Shown piece by piece: positions 47,101-58,189 of a stretch of DNA of 64,000 nt. The position numbers and the translations under genes are program-made. Location of the stretch: contig CM060734.1 in NCBI GenBank assembly GCA_030704615.1, positions 29,156,042-29,220,041 of the forward strand. Direction: 5' to 3'. The number at the start of each line of letters is the position of its first letter. Position 1 is the first letter of the stretch. Under the pieces are notes generated by a model. It was not told where the DNA came from, made no database searches, and saw only the letters and a list, made by a program, of their open reading frames with translations. This DNA is from Takakia lepidozioides. Lineage: Eukaryota > Streptophyta > Takakiopsida > Takakiales > Takakiaceae.

Positions 47101-47763
47101 CTTTGAATATTGAAAGTGCTCCAGTCTATCCCCCTCAACTCACTCTTGAATCCTGCCATCCCACCCATGGCTTTCAGTTTAGGAATGACACTGGTGATCT
47201 CCTCCACATCTGCTTCTACATGTGGACATGGCTGATCCACGGGCGGTATTGCACATGTGTCATCGGAGGATGAGTCCGAAAGCTCAACTACAGTGTTAAC
47301 GGTACTCGTCTCTTTCTTGACAACCACGGGTGTTTTCTCCTGGGCCACTGATGCTGCCGTGCCAGGAGTTACAAAAGATCCTGCAGACTATCTCAGAGGA
47401 GCACTGAGCACCCTGTATCTGCCTGGAGGCACTCTCCATTGTGTGGCTGGTGCAGTATGCGAAGGTTTCTGGAACACGTACTTGAGCAGTTTTCCATTGG
47501 CATCGTACACTTCCCTTTGAAGGAATAGAGTTCCATTTTCCAACCAAACTGCGTTGCGAGGACGTGTTCATGCACCAGCGCAAAACCATCATCTTCCACC
47601 TCGTAAGAAAATGGCACAGGTGGTCCTCACTGAAGAAGTCCGCGTCAAGGGAGCCCATGGCCTGGGAGGCCATATGTCGATGTTGCTTCAGAAAGTAGAG
47701 TTCACAGTCCGACGGTGCTTGTGAATGCAAATTGTGTGGGAGCGGATTTTTTGGCGTCCTCAC
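44186..47763 (-). pseudogene. Mutator-like transposase with WRKY/GCM-like and SWIM zinc fingers
   Basis: Reading from 47.7 kb down, an N-terminal region has EVYDANGKLLKYV. A Cys/His cluster follows (HPWCRTKTS, CNGHLKCENMKCRHF, then VCKFCRVPPCC and FGFHNHP), resembling the WRKY-GCM1-type DNA-binding fingers of MULE proteins. The DDE region near 45.9-46.1 kb has TDSQQLMWEALIRV, FMADSAQANFNAVRIVF and RTCLFHWTQSLDKH. After an intron, CNLAETVHNAWLQQSGKKG continues, but in a frame that must shift by one base near 45475, in an A/G run, to reach DLYAATADDLIRALQQQ. The C-terminus has a SWIM finger CTCPDF...FIPCKHLYFVF and ends at 44186. Frame breaks near 47.4 kb and 45.48 kb make this copy doubtful. 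Confidence 0.82.
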
Positions 47764-48855
47764 AGAGAATTGCAGGTATCGCTCCGGCTTGCAGATCTCC
47801 TAACGCGGGTTTCCACTTCTGTGAAATGTCTCCCCATGCAAACCAAGCGCATGGTCACAGAGTGCCCAAATGCGGAGTCCATAATGTCAGCCCTAATCCT
47901 AGAATCCAACTGATTTTTCACAAGTGCCCCACCAGTGCATTCGTTGACAGATTGACTGACAGAGCCGCCGTTTGGTTGTCATGTCAGAGAGGCCAGAAGA
48001 GATGCCCATTTCCATTTAATTTTAACGGCACCTGCACCGCTGTACAACTGTACATACTTGACATTCCTCTGGAACATCCCAGAATAAATTGCCCAATAAT
48101 GAACTTTTTCAGATGAGAGGTGATTAGACCCCAACGATTTTTGGATGGATGAGGATCCAATGATCTCCGCCGATATTTCATAACGATTAGATGGACACGT
48201 GTTCGCCATGCATGTGGAATGAGTCAGTGGCGCACTGAACGTTGCGAGCGAACATCTTGGCGTTGAAGGCCTTGCGATGAACCTCCCATAGTCCTCTTTT
48301 TTCCCTCTTCTCCTTATTGTCTTTGCAACCCTGGATTCTGCAGAGACGGTGACCCCATTCCGAGGGAGAAGCAAGCGTCGAAGAACACTTTATTTCACAT
48401 CAAACAAGCAAAGGGCACGCGCTAAGGAGAGGATGAGGAAGGCGAGACGGGAACTTAGAATGGGAGAAGAAACATCCGGCGTAGAGGAAGACGAAGGGCA
48501 AAACAGGATTCTGCAACCGCAGTGTGGAGAGGGAGGTCTTCAAGTGATCCCGGAGGCGACCGATGAGCAACCTCCAATAGAAGGGGGGGAGGACGAGGAA
48601 GTGAGCTGGGCTCGGGAGAAAGCACTGCGAGTAGAGAAATAGGTCTTCAAAGAGCAGGGAGAACAAACGGACGCGGAAACGATGCCGTCTGCCCTTGTTT
48701 CGCACCATCGGGACCTCCTTGGAAGCATGCTACCTCCAGACCACATGGAAAGATTGAATGCGTCAGGAGCATCATCAAGTGCAAAGAAGAAACCGGAGGT
48801 GGCTATGAACTCTCTTTCTCTCTCTCTGATTCTGTCTGGTTCTTGCTAAGCATTG

Positions 48856-49380
48856 AGGTCGACATCAACCTTGCGTCAATGCAAGGTTGAAGTCGACCTC
48901 CTAAGTGTATATATTGGGCATCAAAACAGTGCAGATGCTGCACTACAATCAAGCTAGACAGACATGGATGCTTGCGACGCATCATCAAGTTTGAAGAAGA
49001 AGCAGAGACAACAATCTCCTTTTCCTGTAGCTTTTGTGTTTGTTCAACACCGATCCGAGAGCTCGCAATCAACCTTGCGTCAACGCAAGGTTGATGCCAA
49101 CCTCCATGGTGTATGTTAGAACTTCTAGTGAAACGAACAGATGCCGCACAGGAATCAACATTGCGTTGACGCAAGGCTGGTTTTGATGATTTTTTTGTTC
49201 AATGGAAGCGTCCAATCTCTCATACCCTGAACTGTAAGGTAGGGAAAGTTGATTAGTTGAAGCTCCCAAAAGAACCCTGCGTCAACGCAAAGCATTTTTT
49301 TGCTTCAAAAGTCTTTCCTGTATGCCTTTCAGTCTAAACTACATCCCCATCAATCAACCTTGCGTCAAAGCAAGGTTGAT
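48856..49380. repeat. Palindrome family A, first cluster (intron 1)
   Basis: Five units at about 48865, 49068, 49154, 49273 and 49353 share ATCAACCTTGCGT-CA-ACGCAAGG arms, with 10-13-bp arms and a 2-base centre. The first extends to a 45-bp near-perfect palindrome because GAGGTCGAC and GTCGACCTC flank it. They lie inside intron 1 of the ParB/methyltransferase-like gene. Confidence 0.88.
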
Positions 49381-51261
49381 CCATGGGTGCTCAATCTGTC
49401 ACTCACAGATAATTCATTCTGTGCAGAGGAAAAGAAAAAGGAAATCCGAGGGGGAAGATTTGGCCGCGTCAGAAGGTGAAGGTGAGGAAGACTCATTGGA
49501 GGGAAACTATGAAGACAAGGCCGAGGAGATAATGGGTGGGCAAAAAGTGAACTCGTCGAAGGTGATTCTGTCGATGGAGGTTCCCGGCAGAAACCTGGTC
49601 ATTCCGCTGTGCAGGATGATCTCCATGCCCGCTGTTCGACCGGCATTGAGGAATGATATAACGAAGTTGAAGAACGACTTTGTTCACGGCTATGTCAAGG
49701 GATCAGCAGTGTTCTACGTATCCACTATGAACACGAAAGGAGAGGAGTGTCTTGTAACAGAGGACATTGAGCAAGGTTGGGATGCATGCTGGCGGGATGT
49801 AAACAGGGAGTTCGAGTTTAAGCTATCCAAAAAGGCCTCCACAAAAGCATTCATGGGAAAGATGTTTTTTGTCTGGGATGGGAACCACAGACTGCTTGCC
49901 TGGATGGATTACATTTCAAGCTTGCACTCGGACGACATCAAATGGCACTGGAGCGTGGTTTCCATGGTTCTCGATCACAAAGGACGTGTCACGCAGCTCT
50001 TGACAGCCATGCACGACATAAACAAGTAAGTTTCCAACTTTGTGTCTGTTCCTTGTTTCGACAATTTGAAATCATCTTATGAGTTGAAGGTTTTTCCAGG
50101 TCCAATGAAACATCTCATGTGACGACCAATCTATGCCACACTCTATTCCGCATCCAGAAGGTAGGGCTGATGCCACTGGAGTCATTCACGAACGTGCTCA
50201 GTCCTCAGCAGATGAAGAGGTGTGCTGAGAAGAAGACAAGCACATGGTACAGCTTGACAAGGGAGGCTTTTCTTGACTACATGTACACTGTAAGCTTTTT
50301 GGCACTTGTTTGCCTGTTGTTACTGCAAATTTTGTGAAGAAATTCCAGTGTTTGATTCTTTTTACCTGTAATGTATGCAGCAAGAAATAGCAGAAACTGG
50401 ATTGAAGACGAAAGCAGAGTACTATGATTCCCACACAGAAGAGCAGCGGTCTGCAACTGGGCTTGAGGACATGATGAAGTTCGAGATGAATAATCAAAGG
50501 AAGAATCTCATGAGTGCATTCAACAAACAGATCCGGATAGCAGACCTAGGTCTTGGCACGGAATTTCTGGAGCAGGTGAAAGCACACTATGACAAGTATG
50601 GCTCCAAGCCAAAAATGACTCAAGAGAAACTACATCGCCTTTCCATTTCAATGGTGGACAATGCAACCAAAATCAGGTGGTTGGAGATATGGAATTCGGA
50701 TCCTCTTGTGAGAGACACGAACATGTTCCCAACTCCAGAGAGGGACCCGAAGACACAAGCAATAAGAGTTGTTAGTGACCACACATTCGACCAGTGGCTA
50801 CACAAAGCCACATTCTGGAGCCAGGTAAGGTTTCCACCAAACCATTTTCAGACATTTGTGTTGCTCCGTAACCTCTCCCAAATTCTTACGAGCTTTCTTG
50901 TTGCAGTTAGAAAAACAAGCAGTGGCTGCACTTGCTGAGTCGATGGCAGACTACAAAATCCAGATGGCTTGCCCCCGGATCACACTGGAGGCCTATATCA
51001 GGAGATGGAAGCTCGCTGTCTGGAACAACTGCTTCTTCAGGGAGTTTGAGAAAGAGAAAGGAATCTCCAGGTCTTACGAATTCAAAAACCAGTACAACAG
51101 CGAGCAAGTAATGAAGCGAGTGTTGTACAGGTGTGACCTCCTTGAATCAAAATTGGTGCTTGAAGGGCATGTTTCTGCAATCTTGTGTCGTTCTTTCCAT
51201 AAAGAATTGCGAATTTGCAGTGCTTTGCGAGATCTCTGAGGGCTCTGCATGTGCAGTCGAG

Positions 51262-51887
51262 CAACATTGCGTTAACGCAAGGTTGTTTCCCATTGTCCTG
51301 GTTTCACTTACCTATACCTGGGTATCCCATAATGCCGTTTTTCTGAATGTGAAAGGGGATAAACTGACAGGAAAATCAGCCTTGCGTCAACGCAAGGTTG
51401 ATGAAGTGGCAGGCTATGTAGCTTTTCCTGTGGTTTTGGGCAGTTCAAATCCAGTTCCAATGCTGCCAAGATGAACATAAGACTGTTTGGAGTCGGTTTG
51501 AAATGCTATTTACAGCTTTCACTGTACCAACAAACAGACTTGCGTTGACGCAAGGTTGTTTGGCGGTATGGATTGCTGGAAATTTCCCGCAGCCATCCCC
51601 CGATTTCCATACAATTGTAGGAAACTTATCATTATCAGATAGCATTGACATGTGTTTCAACAGAGGATTTCAACATTGCGCCAACGCAATGTTGAATATC
51701 CGCACCAGTACATAGTCAGTGGTAGTTTTCAGGCAGTGTTTTCCATTTCCTCTCTGAATGAAAACAACCTTGCGTTGAAGCAATGTTGAATTGCGCTTCT
51801 CAGTTGTTGTCTCTATCAATACAACATTATCATTTGGTGTTCCCCATTTCTGCTTGAATGAACATTGCGTCAACGCAAGGTTGATTC
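51262..51887. repeat. Palindrome family A, second cluster (intron 5)
   Basis: Six units at about 51262, 51375, 51538, 51670, 51764 and 51861, each with CAACMTTGCGT and ACGCAAKGTTG arms. Several arms show compensating changes on both sides; for example, at 51670 both arms read CATTG/CAATG. They lie in the long intron between exons ending 51130 and starting 52008. Confidence 0.88.
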
Positions 51888-54616
51888 GGGATTTCAAAAG
51901 TAGATTTCTCAGTGTTGCCTTCCTGCATTTCAATATCTTTTTCCGGATGTGTGTTCTTTTTCGTTTTCTGATCGAATGACTGTCTGGGTTTTTTGTGTGT
52001 GATTCAGGTATATGTATCATATCCTCATACCGGGAAAGTACCTTAGCGATGACCCAGACTTCATCTATTCATGGGCTGACCCCTCCAATGACAAGACAAT
52101 GTACACGGCTGGTATTGCCAAAGACTGGAGCAGGGCGCACTTCCGAGACTGTGGGTGGTACCTCGACCTGCCAAAACAGGACACTCCATTCGATGAAGTT
52201 GTTTTGAGAAACCTGAACGACAATGCCGCAGCGATTGCCCCGTTGGCTGACAAAGACATCCAGGACAGAATCATTTCGGCTCTGGCTGCAAAAGAGCCCG
52301 AGAAAACTGCTACTCCAAAACGAAAGGGGAAGATTGTCGGGGATCCGAAGGGGAAGGGGAAAAGTGCAGCTCCGCAAGGACAGGGACCGTCAGAGGTTCC
52401 TGAAAGACAGCCTTCTCCCGCAAGGAGGGATAGGAGAACATCAAAGTCGAGGGAGCAAGTTTTCGAGGCGAGAGAACATCCCTCCAGGGTTTTGGGCCAG
52501 TTCAATTGTAAGGTGCTGAATGAAAGTTTTCTTGCAATGATGGAGTCCAGGAAGTCCACATTCAAAGGGGTGCCCTCGAAATCATGGGACATGCTTGTTT
52601 TGTTCCTCACTCAGGTGAACACTTATGTCTAAACTGTTGTATGAATAATTGTGTTTTGGCAGCTTGTTGTGGCTTGTCCAGGGGATTGATCTCTTGTTAG
52701 ATTTGGATTGGGCTTCTTACACTGTCTCATGTTTTTGGCTGTAGGTCACAAAAAGTCCGGAATGGGTGAATGGAGTTTAGCAGGCATACGCGACTGACCT
52801 TGTGGTGCTGGACATTCCTGACGGTTTTCCTGTCCCTGATGTGTTTCCTTCCAATTCGACCCCGACTTGGAACAAATCGGATTCTCGTTACTGGCAGTGG
52901 GCTTTCTCGTTCAGCAACAAGTTCCTTTCGGACTCGGGGGCTCTTCTTCTCATGCAGTCAAAGGACATGTCGGCTCGAAGAACTCTTTTCAGCTACATGA
53001 AAGCTTCCGGGTTTCGTGTCATCAAAACTTGGACATGCATCAATACTCTGCCTCTTACGAAGGGCGAGTTCCCGGGGCAGAAAGTGAGTTGGTTCCTTTC
53101 AATTGATGTTTCGTGGTTTTTCGGTAAATCAAAATGGTGGGTTATGTCTTCTGTCTCATGCTCTCTTTGTGATTATTGACAGACACGGGTGTTCGAAGCT
53201 TTGTGCCTGGTGAGGCGGAAGGACACTCTTCCTGCTGGTGTTGCTGAGTTTCAGTTGAGGGACCTTGCAGCTCACATTGACCCCACCTGCGAGCCTGTGG
53301 AGGATGATGTTATCTTCAATTACGTCGACTCGGGTCGGACTATGAAAAGGTCGATTGGTGTCCCTTGGAGAGGTGCACGGGAGAAATCTCCAGCTTTCAT
53401 GCAGACTTTGGTGGAGACATGCAGCCGTCATGGTGGACGAGTGGTTGACTTGTTTATGGGCACAGGTGGGGCCCTTCACATTGTGTTTGACATATGGGCA
53501 GTGACCTTAGGGAAACCCTGTTTTTATTTCTCGTTCTTCTTGGATTTGCAGGAGCATGTTTTCATGCTTGCAAGAGCGCCGGAAGGCACTTCTTCGGCAT
53601 GGAAGCTGATACGGAGCTCTTCTCAAGCGAGCTTCGTCAGCTTGAGTCGGGCACTACTTCTGCCCCATCCACAGAGGGACTTCTGGAGGAGCCCGAAGCG
53701 CCTGACGAGGATCTGGACGTGGACTCCGATTTTGAGTGTGAGTAAGTTCTTGTGTAGTCGTGCAAAATATGTTGCATTTCCTTGTGTCGTTCCCATTCGA
53801 GAGATAGTGGCTTTCGTTGTCTATATCTGGATGTTAACATCTACCACCATTCCTCTTCTTGCTTTGCAGAGTTCAGTACCAGTCATCGAATCAGCAGACA
53901 CCTTTCGGTTTCCAAGGATACTACATGTCCCCGAGCCCCCCTAGATCCAACCGCTTGCCGGTTTACGCGGAAGCTTGCGCACGGGTGTTATCCGAACAAA
54001 CACTGTATTTGCATCTCCATGAAGGTCGTGGAAAAAAAAAACGTCATGTTTGTGCTGCTGTATTCATAGATGATATTGCTGTAAACTCTGGAAGTGGTTC
54101 CTCTGAAACCTCCAATATTTCTTTAGGTTCAAGTACCGAGGCTCAATAAATTGTGTTTTGGTTTTGCTTCTATCTCCAAACTGTTTTTCAAGTTCTTTGC
54201 GCGTTCCCGTAAGTACAGTTAGGGATTGCCTAGGATAGGTCTTCGGATTGCGGAATTGAAAAATGTTTGTGTGTTGAAATGAATGTACTGCTTTGCCCAA
54301 AAAAAATGTTTGCTTTTAATATTCAGTTCTCTAGTGGGCGGTCTCCTCATTCCAAAGTCATGACCTCAATCATAATTCATCCGCAAACCTGCCATTGTTC
54401 TCGGCCACAAAGAATATTCATGTGGGGGCCATGAAGAGGGATAAAAAAATTAGGACATAGGCGACAGCTGATCCGCGGTAATAGGGGGGGGGGGGGAGCA
54501 CGGAATTAGGGCCTGAACACGTGGATGCTTGCTGACGTGGCGTGAGCCTAGCCAGACTCACATGCTCACAGGCTCACGCGGCCAGGCTCACGCGCAAGCA
54601 TTCCCCTCAGTAACCC

Positions 54617-55394
54617 CTTGGGTCACACTTATCAAGCGCCTCATACGAGTGTAGGCCTCTCGCAAGCTCTCACTGGATTTGCTCTGGAAGTCTTGCAAAC
54701 TTCGCAGCTTCTCTGTCCGTACACCTTGGTAGTTCCTCCGCAACTCCTGGAAAAACTCCACCACCGGGTTGAATCTAGGCACATGTGTTGTAATTGTGGC
54801 AGGAGGAGTAGTAGCACCTTTTGAACTGGTACCACCTGCAGAAGTGTCGGCACTACTTGTTCCACTACTAATGCTTGTAGTTGGAGATGTTTGTGTAGCT
54901 GCTGGTGTCACCGCTGCCCTTGTGCCTCTAGTGATTGAGACATAGTTAGGTGACCAATACTCTTGCCACTCCTCAATCTCCACCGCATGTCCCCGCCTAA
55001 ATTCATGGTAATCATCCATGGGCGGCCCCTCAAGGTGCTGGAATAGCCCCTTCCACGCCATAAAGGGCGTAAACAGTTGTGGATTGCGCATTTGCTGCAA
55101 ATCACACCAACTGTCAAACTCTTGTATAAAGTCATCAAGCTCGATGGTGTCCACAGCTCTAGAGTACCTACGTGGCCCCTTGGTAGCTCCATGCATCTCC
55201 TCCATCGTGTCCCACAACAATGGCACGGAAATGACTTGCACCCTCGGCGAGAATCCTCCTGACTTCGAGTCTGAACCTTCCTCAGAAGACACTGAAGGTG
55301 AAAGTGGCCTAAACCGCACACCTTGTCTTGTGTACCCACTAGTATCGCTGGTGCTTGTACCGGCGCTCCCCTCAGCAGCTGGTGGCACCTCCAT
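54617..55394 (-). pseudogene. Gypsy gag N-terminal part
   Basis: This is the first half of gag. It starts with Met at 55394, preceded by an untranslated leader, followed by a Ser/Thr/Gly-rich segment and an acidic stretch with TIELDDFIQEFDSWCDLQQMRNPQ. The retrotransposon-gag core continues with YHEFRRGHAVEIEEWQEYW and ends with FFQELRRNYQGVRTEKLRSLQDFQSK and LREAYTRMRRLISVTQGVTE at the MULE1 junction. No stop is seen before that, so gag was probably intact when MULE1 inserted. Confidence 0.85.
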
Positions 55395-57816
55395 GATGAA
55401 AACTCACAACCCAACCGGTTGTCAACCTGTCTCTAATCCCCACTTTCTACAAGGTAACCGGGTAAAGAACCTGTTGCGGCTACTGGTTCAAGCAGGAATA
55501 ATGGGTTTCTAACGTAGATCTGTACCTGCACCTGCATCCACCGCAAGCACTCCTATGGTCTGCTGGTCATCAACCCAGCCTCACCATAGAAGAAACACTG
55601 GTGGTCTTGCTGGTCATCACTCCAGCCTCACCACCGACAGCATACTCTAGGATTGGCTGGTGATCAAATCCGGACCAACCTCCTATGAAAACAAGCGCCC
55701 ACACAAAAGCTAACATGGCGCACAATCAAGCATGCAGGTGTGGAGGGGATCCAAACACAAGAAAATCAAGACAGCAACTCCCCCACACCAAAAACACTCC
55801 ACAGTGTCACTCCTGTAAGGACACCCCAGCCCAAACCCGGACTAACTCTTGCCTCCACCTACGGAAAGGTTTTGGCCTACAGAGAGGGTGAAAGACTATG
55901 GAGAAGAGAAACTAAAGCAATTCCTAACCCCAAAATGCTCTCATCCCACCACTCTCCCTCCTGTCTCTATCCACTCGCTTGTATGGCCGTGGCAAGTATC
56001 CTTCAATATCCCTCAATCAATCCTTCAAGAGCTCTTCAACATTGTCCACCAAAGCTCCTCGAAGGGTCCTCCAAGGACCCCAAAGATCCTCCAAACACTC
56101 CTCCAAGGACCCCAAAGATCCTCCAAATACTCCTCCAAGGGCCCTCAAATATCTTCCAAACAATCCTCCAAAGGCCCTTAAATTTCACCAAGTCCTTTCA
56201 CTGTTGATACCTTAACAGAGGTATAGTCTGAGGTTGCTAGGGTCCCTTATGTTGATGATACCTTTACAGAGGTATAGTCTGAAAATGAGGGTTATGTTTG
56301 GTATACTAACAGAGGTATAGTCTGAGCTGATTAGGGTCCACATATGGTAATACCTCAACAGAGGTATAGTAAAAGGGACAAGCTCCTGTTTGGTATACTA
56401 ACAGAGGTATAGTCTCACATTAGGGTTCATATATGGTGATACCTCAACAGAGGTATAGTCAAAGGGACAAGCTCCTGTTTGGTATACTAACAGAGGTATA
56501 GTATGAGCATACACTACTAGGGTTTGTAATGAAGAGCTAGAATGTAAGTCCTTGACTTCTATGCTTCTACTCAAGCAAAAATATGGTCTCTAGGTGGTCA
56601 TAAGAGGCATCTTCTTGCTCTCTTCCACCCCAATGTGCAACCAAGAGTGGTCCAACTCAACTTGCAAGTCATTGTCCACCAAATCAATCCCCCTTCTAGT
56701 CCTTGGGATTTGATTGCAAACTACCATATCTCCATTGCCGAGCAATCATGCATTTGTCTCCTCATCACTTGACAATTGCTCCAAATCAACACAAATTATC
56801 TCAATGTGTAGGAGCAATGCTTGTCACTTACAATAATGCTCCCAAGCAATCCGCCTTGGATCCCACTCTCACGCCATATGCCTCATTTGGGGTCTTGCAC
56901 CAATCCATCATCCATGTGCTCCCCGTGGTCATTTGAATGCATGTTTCATGACCTCTTGGCCTATGTGTTGCTCTCCTTCATCATAACATGAATCAACACC
57001 TCTCCACTTCATACACAAATGGATCTCAAAGGCCTTCACCTCTTGCTAGTTCAAGAGCTCCCCTTCTCAAACTTGAACTTACAAACTCAAGCGAACATGC
57101 TCCACACATGCACCACTTGCTTGGTCAACTATCCACCACAAAGCTCGCACTACCAAGAGCATGAATAGCCAAGTATTGCCTCCCCCTCTTGTCACATTAC
57201 ATAGTTAGGGTGAAGCTATGCATACATTGAATGATGATTTCCCTTCAAGGATTTCCCACCGCATGTTCTCCAAGCCCTTCCAATGGCACCCTAAGCTTGG
57301 CTCCACACCACCATGATTGGAAGATTTCTTCACATGCTCCCTTTCAAAACCTCTTGAGCTTCTTAGTGCTCTCCAAGTGCTTGCCCTTGTTGTCTTCAAG
57401 CCCAAGCATATATAGCTCATTGGCTTCTCTTCCACAACATCCACACTTTGAACTTGCTTAACCCTAGCTTGATAGTGAAATGAGCACTAACAAGCCTTTA
57501 GTCACTCTCCACAAGCCATGGCGCACACCATCGACTCCATAATGCATACAAAGGATTCTCAAACCCTAGAATCCATGCTTCCACACACACAAGACTTCCT
57601 CCTTACAATCCTTGCAAAATCTTGTGACTCAAGAGCTTTCTTCTCAAGCTCTCCAACTCCTTGGTGCATGCAATACTCGAGCATCTTTCCTTGCAACCCC
57701 TTGCAAGCCTTGTGATACAAGAGCTAAATTCTCCTAGCTCTCAACCTCTTTAAAATACAAGTGCAAAACTAATCCTTACACTCCGCACTCACAAGCATAA
57801 GGTGATCTTCTTGTAG
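55395..57816 (-). other. Gypsy 5' leader between LTR and gag
   Basis: A 2.4-kb non-coding stretch separates the LTR from gag, unusually long for gypsy. It holds CTCCAAGG-rich repeats (56040-56180), the TATAC/AGGTATAG repeat array (56207-56510) and a C/A-rich remainder. No primer-binding site matching initiator tRNA-Met was recognised next to the LTR. Confidence 0.55.
56207..56510. repeat. Tandem array of AACAGAGGTATAGT units
   Basis: Eight imperfect units carry GATACC or GGTATACT, then YWACAGAGGTATAGT. Longer composite units of about 60-120 bp with AAAGGGACAAGCTCCTGTTTGG are also repeated. GGTATA and TATACC can pair, so the unit is partly palindromic. Confidence 0.8.
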
Positions 57817-58153
57817 TGATAAAAGATGAGAAATGAGAGAAGTAGAAGACAATGAAAGCTCTCAAAGCATGAAGCAATCACATGAAGAACAAGCCCTAGT
57901 CCTTCCAAGTGAAATCCACTCTATCACATAAACTAAGTCAAGCCAAGGGCACCTTTGCTAAAGGAATCCACCCTACAAAGCCCTCAACACACACTCTCTC
58001 AATACCTAGAGCTATGGAGGTGAGAGAAGCTCATGGAGGCTCAACTACAAGAAGATGAGCCTCCTCAACACTCACAAGGGGAAAACCTATCTCCATGTCT
58101 CAAGTGAGGCTCGACACCTCACTTGGCATGTAAGACCAAATGAAGTCCCAACA
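57817..58153 (-). repeat. Gypsy 5' LTR (337 bp)
   Basis: On the minus strand it starts TGTTGGGACTTC at 58153 and ends TTTTATCA at 57817, so it has TG...CA ends. It is followed on the plus strand by the CACAA duplication. Confidence 0.88.
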
Positions 58154-58189
58154 CACAAAATATAAATATAAATATCTAAAATGTCCTAG

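Larger units (their letters stand above)
48349..54149 (+). pseudogene. ParB-like / N6A-N4C DNA methyltransferase-like fusion gene (MULE1 cargo)
   Basis: Ten exons join in frame: 48349-48798, 49427-50025, 50100-50289, 50381-50824, 50907-51130, 52008-52614, 52745-53083, 53183-53465, 53552-53741 and 53870-54149. All introns are GT-AG. Exon 1 is basic/acidic. Exon 2 has KVILSMEVPGRNLVIPLCRM and FFVWDGNHRLLAWMDYI, whose GNHR recalls the GxxR motif of ParB/Srx nucleases. Exon 6 ends in a basic linker. Exons 7-9 carry LVVLDIPDGFPV at the motif IV position, then PWRGAREKSPAFMQTLV, VVDLFMGTGACFHACKSAGRHFFGMEAD (motif I), the arrangement of beta-class amino-methyltransferases. In-frame TAG codons interrupt at about 48640 and 52778. 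The start codon is unresolved. Motif IV differs from the usual DPPY, so activity is uncertain even in an intact copy. Confidence 0.7.
43526..54606. mobile_element. MULE1, 11.1-kb Mutator-like element with two genes
   Basis: TCAGTAACC is present at 43517-43525 and 54607-54615, a 9-bp target duplication in the gypsy gag gene. Gag reading rejoins perfectly when the insert is removed (VTQGVTE then AQAVQFW). The ends carry GCGTGAGC-rich inverted sequence, weakly matching near the tips and better a few bases inside. Two genes diverge from the centre: a SWIM-finger transposase on the minus strand and a ParB/methyltransferase-like gene on the plus strand. The layout recalls MuDR, which also has a transposase and a second gene, but there the genes are convergent. 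Confidence 0.92.
37400..58153 (-). mobile_element. Gypsy LTR retrotransposon with DNA methyltransferase domain
   Basis: The element is on the minus strand, with its 5' LTR at 57817-58153 and a 3' LTR remnant at 37400-37490. Flanking CACAA duplications prove one insertion into the CACTA transposase gene. Order on the minus strand is leader (57.8-55.4 kb), gag (split by MULE1), zinc knuckles, protease, C5 DNA methyltransferase, reverse transcriptase/RNase H, integrase. Within the surviving 91 bp the two LTRs differ at only 2 positions by eye, suggesting fairly recent insertion. Multiple stops, frameshifts and a deletion of the integrase end plus most of the 3' LTR make this copy non-autonomous. 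Confidence 0.92.

Noticed and set aside
48856-51887. Regularly occurring palindromic repeats as a CRISPR-like array
   Set aside because: Spacing is irregular, the units sit inside introns of a eukaryotic gene in two separate clusters, and there are no cas genes. A transposon-linked binding-site or hairpin family fits better.
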